This document shows, piece by piece, positions 21,497 through 30,461 of a stretch of 64,000 nucleotides of DNA. Below the pieces are notes generated by a model. The model had not been told where the DNA came from and did not search any database. It was given only the letters and a program-made list of their open reading frames with translations. A program made the position numbers and the translations under genes. The stretch is from Corythucha ciliata (Eukaryota > Arthropoda > Insecta > Hemiptera > Tingidae). Within the stretch, counting starts at the first letter, position 1, and each line of letters begins with the position of its first letter. The stretch lies in the NCBI GenBank assembly GCA_038030265.1, contig CM075942.1, positions 38,282,751-38,346,750 of the forward strand. The letters run 5' to 3'.

Positions 21497-23113
21497 CACA
21501 GAAAAAAAATATTATGAAAACATTAATGAACGGCGATACTTGACCAATTTTGCATTGTCACAGCGTACGATTCGTTAATTTTATGAACCGGCTTTTGCAT
21601 GGATCTACATGAACAGAAATCATATTCATCGTTGTTATGAATTTGGGATAATAGAATTCAATGAAAATGTTGATCATGGCTTGAATGATCTATTTCATGT
21701 AACCCACGAAACATGAAGATTTATTATGACGTGCTCACAGCGTCAACGAAAAGTTCATAACCCCACTTTTGAAGCGAAAAAGCAGTGCGGAGTTTTATGC
21801 CTTGGCCCATCTAATCAATGAACCCTGTTCATAAATTATTACTTGCATTCATAACTATATGAACACGTCCTTTGAAAAGTATGAACAGTTCATTAACGCA
21901 AAATAATGTTTGATGAGGATTCGTTGTAACAATGAAAGATTCAAACAGACAGTGAACGACTTGGTTCTTCTCGAAGTGGCTGTGAATTAAGGAGTTCAGT
22001 TCAAAAGAAGTGCGTACTACGTGAATGGAGTGTTTGTACTGCCACATTTTCCAGGTGAAGTTGAATTTGTAATACTATTTTTCTCTACCTAGTTATATTT
22101 CTTACCTTGTTCTCTAGCAGCTAAACAAAAATCGTGATGTGTGCATGTGATAAAAATATTACAGATCCAGTGGCCGATTATGAGGCATCGAGGCGATCAA
22201 TATTATATGACAATTTGTCCATCGAAGAAATGGAACATTTTTTGTGGAAAGCCAGTTCTCAATATAGGCTAAACGATATTCGCCAACTTGATTCAACGGA
22301 CCAAATTCTTGAATGATGGCCCAAATACTCGGTACCATCGGGATATAGAGGGTAAGTGGAATGGCTCACATATTATGGCAAGTGAATGATGTAATTTTTT
22401 GCAGATTGATCTCGACTTTGGGGTAAATTTCAAGAACTTGGAAAAAGAACTTCGAAATCCCTCGAATGTAGGACAAAAACGTAAAGGCTTCACTTGAAGA
22501 AATTAGCCCTAAAATGAAGCGACTTGTGATGTTAATGTTTCATATTTTTATTATTTTAGTACTGTTAGTTGTTTTTGTTTGTTTGTTGTTTTTTTTTAAA
22601 TGATTGAATAGAATTTTCCTAAAATCTGCGTCTAAGTTTTTAACCCCCATCTCATACCCCCCCCCCCACCCAACGGATGGGTTCGACTTGTGATGTACAG
22701 TGTACATCAAACAACGAAGGAGTTCGCGTTACCATGATTCATGTATTCATGAATACATGAACGTAGCTGACGAGCCAGAAAAAATAATTCATAAAAGCAT
22801 GAACTCGCTTCATGCTGATAACGAAGAATCTTCATTCAATCATGTCTGGATTTTATTCGAAAAATCACTCCGGCCATTGTATTGATGATTTTGTTTAATA
22901 ATATCAATGAATATTTCTTTAAACTCGTCCGCTAATTTTAATGATACGATTTCATAGATTTTCGAGCTTTTAATAAATCTATGAATGGAATCATGATTTA
23001 AAGAATTCCTTTTCATAGGTTGAATGAACAGGTTCTTTGGACCAAAATACATGATTATTTTCATAGTAGCAACGTCTCTTTTCATTAATAGTACGATGCT
23101 TTTTCTTTCAGTG
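21497..23113. mobile_element. Nested 1.6-kb DNA transposon with sub-terminal ATGAAC repeats
   Basis: The right block copy keeps the empty site, so the limits are exact: the insert starts CACAGAAAAAA and ends CTTTCAGTG, flanked by a CA duplication. The outer 500 bp (left) and 350 bp (right) are packed with ATGAAC, GTTCAT and TTCATGA words in both orientations. CAC ends, short target duplication and sub-terminal repeats recall CACTA/CMC elements, but the family is not proven. The middle holds a small plus-strand coding relic (22134-22490). Confidence 0.7.
22134..22490 (+). pseudogene. Small coding relic in the nested element
   Basis: The plus frame from 22134 reads SIEEMEHFLWKASSQYRLND, then after an in-frame TGA continues WPKYSVPSGYR up to a GGTAAGTGG donor near 22350. 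A TTTTTTGCAG acceptor near 22405 leads into IDLDFGVNFKNLEKELRN and a stop. This looks like a two-exon fragment of a transposon protein with one nonsense codon. I do not recognise the family. Confidence 0.4.
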
Positions 23114-24290
23114 CAAGCTCTTGAATTTTGCGAAACCAGGATTGGGCGAGATGAAATCTGCAACCTATGATTTGTGATGATGGCCAAACTATTCGCACAG
23201 CATTATGGATCGCTTTATGGCGAAAAACTTGTGCACTTTTGCTGGATGATTGTAAACAACTGAGTGTAGGAGGTTTCTTTCTTATCGGGTAACAGACAAT
23301 ACGCTACGGGCACATAACATTCGTGGTGGAGAATATGAATGGTAACAAGTTGGTAAAAATGTTTTGGGCAGTAATCGAATGTACCGTCTAAATATATACA
23401 AGAGCTGCTCTCCAGTTTTCCAAAATTTTGGTCACAACAAAAAATTACGATCCTATTTTCCACATCGACGTGGCTTACAAAAGGTTCGTCTTTCACAGTT
23501 TTAATTTCTGTTGCATTCAAAACTTCGCAAACTTCTTCTATCGTTTTGGGGAGAGGAGGGCGAACACTTTTCTAGCATGGTAAACGTTATTACGAATGTA
23601 GTTGTAATCCCTGGGTGTGAGGACGTCCAAATGTTCGGGCGAGTCCCTCAATGCACTTCGTACAACTTTACATGGATGCGAAGAGAGATCTTCTGATGCT
23701 TTTCGTTTCGCAGAACCACTAATTTCCTGTCTCGCTAGAACTCGATCCTTTATCGGAGAATGTGAATGGCAAATATCACTGCGAGAAATGATGTTGTCAG
23801 CACCTACGGACGAATGAATAATAACTGATAGGGACATCAAACCTTAATAGGGAATCAACTATCAAACCTGATCAACTACCTTAAGGAACCGTACGTACCC
23901 ACAGTCCAGATTTTAGCGGTACATCCACTCCTACGGCATCTCCAGAATTTCTCACCACTTCCTAATTCTTTGGTAAATGCGAACTTATGTCCTTCCACCA
24001 CGAGAATCACTTTACCGCGTTCACTTACAATAGCTTTGGCTTCCATCTCGGATTCGACTGACGATACCAGCGCGTAACGTGATTTGATAGGGCGAGTTAG
24101 AAAAAAAAAGGGAATAAAACTACACTTAAAACAAACTTCACAACTTTTAAAAGATACACTTTCAAGATAAAAAAAAGGAATAGTTTAATATCAGCCGGGA
24201 CAAGGCATTAATGAGATAGAAGCTAAATATTTGTTAATTTATCTTGATACGAGGAAAGGAAAAAAAAAAAAAAAATACCCCGCGTAACAG

Positions 24291-24321
24291 TCCAGCACGC
24301 TGCCATTTGCGCCACGGAGGC
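24291..24321 (-). pseudogene. tRNA-Thr-like 5' half at MULE junction
   Basis: Matches the acceptor 5' strand, D arm and part of the anticodon stem of the complete tRNA, with the A-box. It is joined directly to the CGCGTAACAG end of the left MULE block. Confidence 0.8.
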
Positions 24322-24570
24322 GCCTATGGGAGTCGTACTCCGAGGGATAAGCTAAGCCGAACCCCACCTAGGTCCATTGTTTCTCGAAACTCTAGGCGCT
24401 TCTCCTGATCGGTAAACCACGCCGAATTTAATCTTATCTAGATGTTGTTAGATTGATATAATGAATAAATCTGTCGCCGGCATTTTAATTAGTAAATTAA
24501 TTAAACTGATATTATCCGGACGACGATGGAAGGGCATAGCCCAACACGATTCGAGTTTCGAGAAAAAATG

Positions 24571-24643
24571 GCTCTCCGGCGGGATTTGAACCCGCAACCT
24601 CTGGATTACCAGTCCAGCACGCTGCCATTTGCGCCACGGAGGC
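24571..24643 (-). tRNA. tRNA-Thr-like, anticodon GGT
   Basis: 73 nt on the minus strand fold as a cloverleaf: D stem GCGC/GCGT, anticodon stem CTGGA/TCCAG with loop CTGGTAA (anticodon GGT), five-base variable loop, T stem GCGGG/CCCGC with TTCAAAT loop. A-box (TGGCGCAAATGGC) and B-box (GGTTCAAATCC) are good, and a T6 Pol III terminator follows within three bases of the end. The top two acceptor pairs are mismatched (G1-G72, C2-A71), and nuclear eukaryotic Thr tRNAs normally use AGT rather than GGT. It could be a functional oddity or a pseudo-tRNA. Confidence 0.7.
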
Positions 24644-24890
24644 GCCTATGGGAGTCGTACTCCGAGGGATAAGCTAAGCCGAACCCCACCTAGGTCCATT
24701 GTTTCTCGAAACTCTAGGCGCTTCTCCTGATCGGTAAACCACGCCGAATTTAATCTTATCTAGATGTTGTTAGATTGATATAATGAATAAATCTGTCGCC
24801 GGCATTTTAATTAGTAAATTAATTAAACTGATATTATCCGGACGACGATGGAAGGGCATAGCCCAACACGATTCGAGTTTCGAGAAAAAA

Positions 24891-24936
24891 TGGCTCTCCG
24901 GCGGGATTTGAACCCGCAACCTCTGGATTACCAGTC
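24891..24936 (-). pseudogene. tRNA-Thr-like 3' half at MULE junction
   Basis: Same sequence as the 3' part of the complete tRNA (acceptor 3' strand, T arm, variable loop, 3' side of the anticodon arm), cut at CCAGTC where the right MULE block begins. It keeps the B-box and terminator but has no A-box. Confidence 0.8.
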
Positions 24937-25427
24937 TCGATCGTTCTTACACCCTCATCCTCATCATTACGCCTGCCAGAAGAATTTTCAATCAAGACAA
25001 AGTGCTTGCTTCTCTACCTCCTCATCAAGTAGAAATTAACCCTCCTCGACGGAAAAAGAGGCTGATGAGTGTGCTGCGAGAGGGTGGAGTCGTTTGTACA
25101 ACAGACCGACCCTTTTTCGGTTATTAATTGATGCCTCACTCATCCCATCATTGTTCAAATTCGTGTGCAGTGAACAGGAGAGGCAGAAATCTCGTGTATC
25201 CGTGACGGGGTTTATAAATTAACCGCAAATGTAATAACAAGGAGCTCAATATAACTACATAAAAGTTTTCATTTGCACGTGGTTTGATACTGGTCCAATC
25301 GCCGTCAAAGTTGATTAATTGGATCGTATAGGAGAAAAGGGATGCTTGTGAAATTCCCATTTTCATGAACAAACGATGAGGATATTGAAATTAGTAAGTA
25401 AATACTACCGGGGGCAGGCACGGTTTT

Positions 25428-25579
25428 AAGGCCCCGCCACACCGAACGCGAACTGCCGCGCGGACTAGTCTGCACGCCAAAAAACCATGACAACGTGGGT
25501 GAGGTATACCCCGTTACCATAGTTTTTCCGCGAGCGGACTAGTCCGCGCGGCAGTTCGCGTTCGGTGTGGCGAGGCCTT
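25428..25579. mobile_element. Near-perfect hairpin MITE, right copy
   Basis: Same 152-bp hairpin as at 20493-20644, 4,935 bp away, with one visible change in the left arm (TAGTCTGC for TAGTCCGC). Confidence 0.85.
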
Positions 25580-26035
25580 CAAAACGGCAACGTCGTTATG
25601 GAAATCCCGCCTCACCGGTCTACCTTATCATATGAGTCACCCAAGAATCCGCCAATCGTGTTCGAAAAAAAATGGATGACAAAAAAAAGGTGCCCGTCCC
25701 TGATAAGTAAGGAAAGTAATGTTAATGGGTGCAAATGAATTGCCCTAGACCCGAATTTTATGTAATTATACTATAGTTGAACCAAACTCTGATGGGTCTC
25801 GCATTCCCTTTGGAATACGATTTTTCAGCTTCCCCTAGGGACTTGCCGCGAAATACAAATATTAGGGTAAAAATTATCAGGTAAGCCGTAAAGTCGTTTG
25901 GTAGATTTTAGTGGTAACCATTTTTTAAACAATTAATTTTTAAATTATTTTCGTGTTCCTGTGACTCCCCGACGCGATGAAAGTGTACTAAGCCGTGAGC
26001 GATTGATGAGTCATCCCGGGTTCTGAGATACTGTG

Positions 26036-27384
26036 TTAATGTAATGTAGGTAGAATAATGTTGAGAATAATAATGTAGGTAGAAACTTGAACATCTTGCA
26101 ATACGTCTATAAATGAAAAAATGTCGGGATGTGTATGGTAAAACTGGGAATTAAGTTTAGCATGGAAAGACTCGCATGCATTTGTGGTTCGCATCATGGA
26201 ATCCGAACAAGCAGCCCACATGGTTGGAGCAAAAGTTGCTGATTCCGATATGTACGTTTCCACCAAATAATCACAATATTTGTCCAGTTTTTGCAGTTCA
26301 GGCTTGAATGACATTAAATCGTCTACAAAGCAGTCAGCCACTTCATGTGGAGCCAGAAATGGTAAACCAAATGTGTAGTGAAGCCATTTTCCTACCTCAG
26401 TTTCCTCTTTGTAATGCCGAACTAGCCCAAGCTCTTGAATTTTGCGAAACCAGGATTGGGCGAGATGAAATCTGCAACCTATGATTTGTGATGATGGCCA
26501 AACTATTAGCACAGCATTATGGATCGCTATTTCAAAATCAACTATTACATCGATGGGCGAAAAACTTGTGCACTTTTGCTGGATGATTGTAAACAACTGA
26601 GTGTAGGAGGTTTCTTTCTTATCGGGTAACAGGCAATACGCTACGGGCACATAACATTCGTGGTGGAGAATATGAATGGTAACAAGTTGGTAAAAATGTT
26701 TTGGGCAGTAATCGAATGTACCGTCTAAATATATACAAGTGCTGCTCTCCAGTTTTCCAAAATTTTGGTCACAACAAAAAATTACGATCCTATTTTCCAC
26801 ATCGACGTGGCTTACAAAAGGTTCGGCTTTCACATTTTTAATTTCTGTTGCATTCAAAACTTCGCAAACTTCTTCTATCGTTTTGGGGAGAGGAGGGCGA
26901 ACACTTCTTCTAGCATGGTAAACGTTATTACGAATGTAGTTGTAATCCCTGGGTGTGAGGACGTCCAAATGTTCGGGCGAGTCCCTCAATGCACTTCGTA
27001 CAACTTTACATGGACGCGAAGAGAGATCTTCTGATGCTTTTCGTTTCGCAGAACCACTAATTTCCTGTCTCGCTAGAACTCGATCCTTTATCGGAGAATG
27101 TGAATGGCAAATATCACTGCGAGAAATGATGTTGTCAGCACCTACGGACGAATGAATAATAACTGATAGGGACCTCAAACCTTAATAGGGAATCAACTAT
27201 CAAACCTGATCAACTACCTTAAGGAACCGTACGTACCCACAGTCCAGATTTTAGCGGTACATCCACTCCTACGGCATCTCCAGAATTTTTCACCACTTCC
27301 TAATTCTTTGGTAAATGCGAACTTATGTCCTTCCACCACGAGAATCACTTTACCACGTTCACTTACAATAGCTTTGGCTTCCAT
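26036..27384 (-). CDS. FLYWCH-MULE transposase (Phantom-like), two exons
   Basis: Exon 1 (27384-27237) starts MEAKAIVSERGK and encodes the first part of a FLYWCH zinc finger (KVILVVEGHKFAF, FWRCRRSGCTAKIWTV). A 74-bp intron (27236-27163, G/GTACGT to ATCAG/T) falls inside the finger. Exon 2 completes it with the His pair in DICHSHSP. Then comes the MULE transposase: YLDGTFDYCP (first Asp), VIVDFEIAIHNA (second Asp region), GCRFHLAQSWFRK (Cys/His motif) and TNACESFHAKLN (Glu). FLYWCH-plus-MULE is the plan of Phantom-type Mutator elements known from insects and insect viruses. The frame is open to a stop at 26036; the last residues (IIILNIILPTLH) look like read-through past the conserved end. 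It would act as a nuclear cut-and-paste transposase. Start chosen because the ATG immediately precedes the finger. Confidence 0.85.
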
Positions 27385-27905
27385 CTCGGATTCGACTGAC
27401 GATACCAGCGCGTAACGTGATTTGATAGGGCGAGTTAGAAAAAAAAAGGGAATAAAACTACACTTAAAACAAACTTCACAACTTTTAAAAGATACACTTT
27501 CAAGATAAAAAAAGGAATAGTTTAATATCAGCCGGGACAAGGCATTAATGAGATAGAAGCTAAATATTTGTTAATTTATCTTGATACGAGGAAAGGAAAA
27601 AAAAAAAAATACCCCGCGTAACAGTTCGTGTAACAGTGATTGGACGTTGGACGATTGGAGTGACGAATTCAATCATTTCTAAACAAACAAGTCTTAGTCC
27701 AAGTGCCCAATTCATACATCTCATCCTCACGCTAATCTCTGACCCTCCCAAGTATAGGTGATTAAGTGACGAGTTCGGTGACGTCCGTGTCCGCGTCTCT
27801 GCCATTTCTCGTATACCTACTCTCTGGCGGGGCGTCGGGAAAGCTTATCGGGCTCAAAATTTCCATTCGAGACCCATCAGAGTTTGGTTCAACTATATCA
27901 GCTCT

Positions 27906-28191
27906 AGGCTCGTTTCACACATATGTGGTTTCCCGAGGCGCGGTTGCTACGCGGCGCGAACGCGGTGGGCGCCTCGCATCTGTGAACCGAAGTTCGGTTT
28001 CTACGCGGCAGCGGTTTAACGAGGTTTCTCGGTTCACACATGCGATGCACTCTCTGCGTTCACGCCGAGAAACCTCGTTAAACCGCTGCCGCGTAGAAAC
28101 CGAATTTCGGTTCACAGATGCGAGGCGCCCACCGCGTTCGCGCCGCGTAGCAACCGCGCCTCGGGAAACCGCGTATGTGTGAAACGAGCCT
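27906..28191. mobile_element. Long hairpin MITE, AGGCTCGTTTCACACAT ends
   Basis: AGGCTCGTTTCACACATATG at the left pairs with the right end GTGTGAAACGAGCCT. About 125 bp of each arm pair almost exactly, including GGTTTCTACGCGGCAGCGGT. GC-rich, so it folds very stably. Open frames on both strands across it are mirror shadows of the palindrome, not genes. Confidence 0.85.
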
Positions 28192-28194
28192 AAA

Positions 28195-28437
28195 GGCCTG
28201 GTCACACCTATCATGCACGCTTCCGATCCGACACCGATCATGCATGTCGGATCGGAGACTGTGGAAACCCTCGTAACGGTTAGACTATATTTGGGTTGGA
28301 AAGGCAATTTGAGAGGGCTGAGAAGCGTAATAGCCGTGATTTATTCGGTATTAACGCCTATTACGGTCCCCACACCTATCAAAAAATGCATGATCGGTGT
28401 CGGATCGGAAGCGTGCATGATAGGTGAGAACTGGGCT
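28195..28437. mobile_element. Hairpin MITE, ATCATGCACGCTTCC family
   Basis: CACCTATCATGCACGCTTCC and its inverse GGAAGCGTGCATGATAGGTG, each with another 25 bp of pairing (GATCGGTGTCGGATC), enclose a 110-bp loop. It starts four bases after the preceding hairpin MITE. Confidence 0.8.
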
Positions 28438-28439
28438 TA

Positions 28440-29911
28440 AAGCTTGCATGTAAAGGCGGCTTAAACGTTCGTACCGACTCCCAAGATAGTTTTCAGGTTC
28501 CCCCACAGTAAAGAGTCTTCGATTATGCGAATTATATATTTTTTTAAGAAAAACGGGATTGAAAAAAAAAAATGTATTCTTGGAATCATCAACTTTCCAG
28601 AGCATATAGCACAAAAACGTTGGGGTTTTGTAACAATAGTTGATTTCACCAAGGGTGTAGGAAATTTAATGAGCTTTAATTTTTGCGCCCTAAGGATTTC
28701 ACGACACCCTCTCGTTTTACTGCAGTAGGGGGGAATTTTATCACGCCATGTACAGGAAACCTACTCGTACACTTTCTCGCAAAAAAAATCCTTCAGTGGT
28801 ATTTCCTCTATTTGGATAATTTTGGTTTAATTTGACTGGACTAATTGAAGAGAACCTACGAAAAGAAATCCATCCTCTTTTTCTCCCAGTTATTTCATCC
28901 ACCTGTCCCCTCTATCCATTTGGCCCCATGCTGATGTAATTGGTAAATTATAATTTAGTAATGTATTTTGTATTCAACATTGTTTGAATCCGCAACGCTC
29001 GAACGGACTTTGTTGACGCGGCGGCGTTAACAAACATACACCACGGTGGTACATTCCACTACCGAGGGAGTAACTTAACTTGAACCTGGGTGAAAAATTC
29101 GAAGCTTGAACCATGAGTTTCGGTAGTGAATCCCCGTCCTAAAAGTTTTATAGAAATACTTGTGTCCGGAAATTGATGAAGGGCTCAGAAAAAAACGTTG
29201 TGATGAAGTGAATGACTTGGTAAAAGGAAGGCTGTTTACTTTCCCCGCTAAAAAACGATGAAGAATTTTAAAAAGTCTGAAGAGATGGCTCTAAGATTAC
29301 ATAGCAAAGGGATCGGCCCCCAGGAAAGGACACAAAAGAAACTTGACGGAGGGCATAGGAAGGGGGAAATGTGCTCTGGATTAAGAAATGCAAGCTAGTT
29401 AGAATGCATGAACTATAACAGCACGCTTATACTTAAAATGCAAATTGAAGTCCATTAAAAAGAAACGAGGAAAAATAACCAAGTGGAAAAAAGCTTCTGC
29501 CGCACTGACTGCTTCGAAGGGGGCAATATTAATTAAACTTGAGAGACAAGGCTACTGAATTTCTCTCAAATGCCCCCGTCTCCCAGCTTTTTTACGCCAC
29601 ACTGCATCAAGAAGCTTGTTTTAGACGGTTCAGGAAATGTTTGCTCATTTCGGGTGGCTGTAGGAATCCAGTTTTTTTAAAGTGTAGAAATAAGGTTCCC
29701 AGCGTTGGGGTAATAATATCATTTCTCCAGCGCTGCTTTTCACATTTTTTTTTTTTTTCTTGTACGTACATACTGCTCAAATTCTGACACCAAGGTATAA
29801 CAAACTTTTGAGCGTGCTTGCTTTTCCTACAACATGAACTACTGTGTCTAATTAGTAAATTACCTCTATTTTGTGAAATTTTAGTCTTTAACAATTCAAT
29901 GAAGCGAATGT
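28440..29911. other. No gene recognised
   Basis: AT-rich sequence with A and T runs. The 82- to 118-residue frames at 29539-29963 overlap on opposite strands and lack motifs. Nothing else is supportable. Confidence 0.5.
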
Positions 29912-30461
29912 AATTGCAATTTCCATTTGCACAAAAATCAGCTATGGAGCACTTCATTCCCACCCGTCATTTCTGAATTAAAACGACTGTGTTAAGGGGG
30001 AGTTATACATGTGTTTCCTCGACCCCCTCCAATCATACCTCGCCTACTCCGAGTTAAGTAAATTATCGCCGTATTTCTTCACCAATCCTGGATTTCAAGG
30101 GCTCATTTAAATCTTCAGGAAATTCTGCACAACCGTACGATCTTCTTTTTTCATAGTTCACCCCTAAAATAACTGTAAAACGCACATAAACTTTTACCTT
30201 GAAAATTCACACTCTTTCGATGGCTTATTTAGGAAAGCAAAATCGTATGGTTGTGTACGGTCGTGGTTGTGTGAAGATTTTAATGAGCCCTTGAAGTCCA
30301 GGATTGGTGCAGAAATACGGCGATAATTTACGTAACGCGGAGTAGGCGAGGTATGATTGGAGGGGGGTCGAGGAAACACATGTACAACTCCCCCTTAATG
30401 GTGAAGACGGGTGGGAATGAGCTGCTCTGGAACTTAATTTTATGCAAATGGAAAGCGCTAT
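29912..30461. mobile_element. Palindromic MITE split by a nested foldback
   Basis: The outer arms are TTTCCATTTGCACAAAAATC...CCCACCCGTC (29919-29970) and GACGGGTGGGAATGAGC...ATGCAAATGGAAAGCGCTA (30407-30461). They match the intact palindromic MITE at 49337-49478, where the two arms are adjacent. Here a 407-bp foldback element sits in the middle. Confidence 0.7.
29992..30398. mobile_element. Foldback MITE with TTAA ends
   Basis: The ends TTAAGGGGGAGTTATACATG and CATGTACAACTCCCCCTTAA are inverted copies. Pairing continues for about 160 bp per arm (TTTCCTCGACCCCCTCC, CGCCTACTCCGAGTTA and others, with roughly 10% changes). TTAA at both extremes suggests a piggyBac-type target site. Non-coding. 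Confidence 0.75.

Larger units (their letters stand above)
21102..24046 (-). pseudogene. FLYWCH-MULE transposase, interrupted copy
   Basis: Same gene as 27384-26036. The FLYWCH exon starts at ATG 24046 and the intron is at 23898-23825. Exon 2 carries the YLDGTFDYCP box and, beyond the insertion, the C-terminal part with CESFHAKLN. It is disabled in at least four ways: a two-base loss near 23570 shifts frame after NNVYHAR; a replacement of about 27 bp near 23217 removes the segment with the second catalytic Asp (VIVDFE); a 1,617-bp element sits at 21497-23113; and an extra A near 21266 shifts the C-terminus. Confidence 0.85.
19996..24290 (-). mobile_element. FLYWCH-MULE (Phantom-like) block, left copy
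   Basis: From CCAGTCTCGATCG to CCCCGCGTAACAG this block is almost identical to 24931-27628. It carries a hairpin MITE (20493-20644) and a minus-strand FLYWCH-MULE transposase. It differs by a nested 1.6-kb insertion (21497-23113) and several small lesions. Clear MULE terminal inverted repeats are not visible at either shared edge, so the transposon boundaries may lie inside the duplicated block. Confidence 0.7.
24291..24934 (-). repeat. Two circularly permuted 322-bp tRNA units
   Basis: The interval between the MULE blocks is exactly 644 bp, two units of 322 bp, starting and ending at the same point inside the tRNA anticodon arm (CCAG/TCCAG). It therefore contains a 5' tRNA half (24291-24321), a whole tRNA (24571-24643) and a 3' half (24891-24936). 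The spacer copies look identical, which means very recent duplication or an assembly effect. Confidence 0.85.
24931..27628 (-). mobile_element. FLYWCH-MULE (Phantom-like) block, right copy
   Basis: Uninterrupted counterpart of 19996-24290, sharing both edges (CCAGTCTCGATCG and CCCCGCGTAACAGT). It carries the hairpin MITE and the intact-looking transposase gene. Flanks differ from the left copy: a tRNA half on one side and unrelated sequence (TCGTGTAACAGTGATTGG) on the other. Confidence 0.7.

Noticed and set aside
22840..23187. 115-residue minus frame across the right end of the nested element
   Set aside because: It crosses the insertion boundary and combines MULE codons with sub-terminal repeats, so it is not a real protein.
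24291..24936. Simple insertion of a MULE into a tRNA gene
   Set aside because: The halves are on the inner sides of two different MULE copies, and the outer flanks are not tRNA, so a single insertion does not explain the arrangement.
27766..28307. Open frames of 138 and 130 residues on both strands, Arg-rich
   Set aside because: They mirror each other because the DNA is a long hairpin MITE; the translations are palindrome artefacts.
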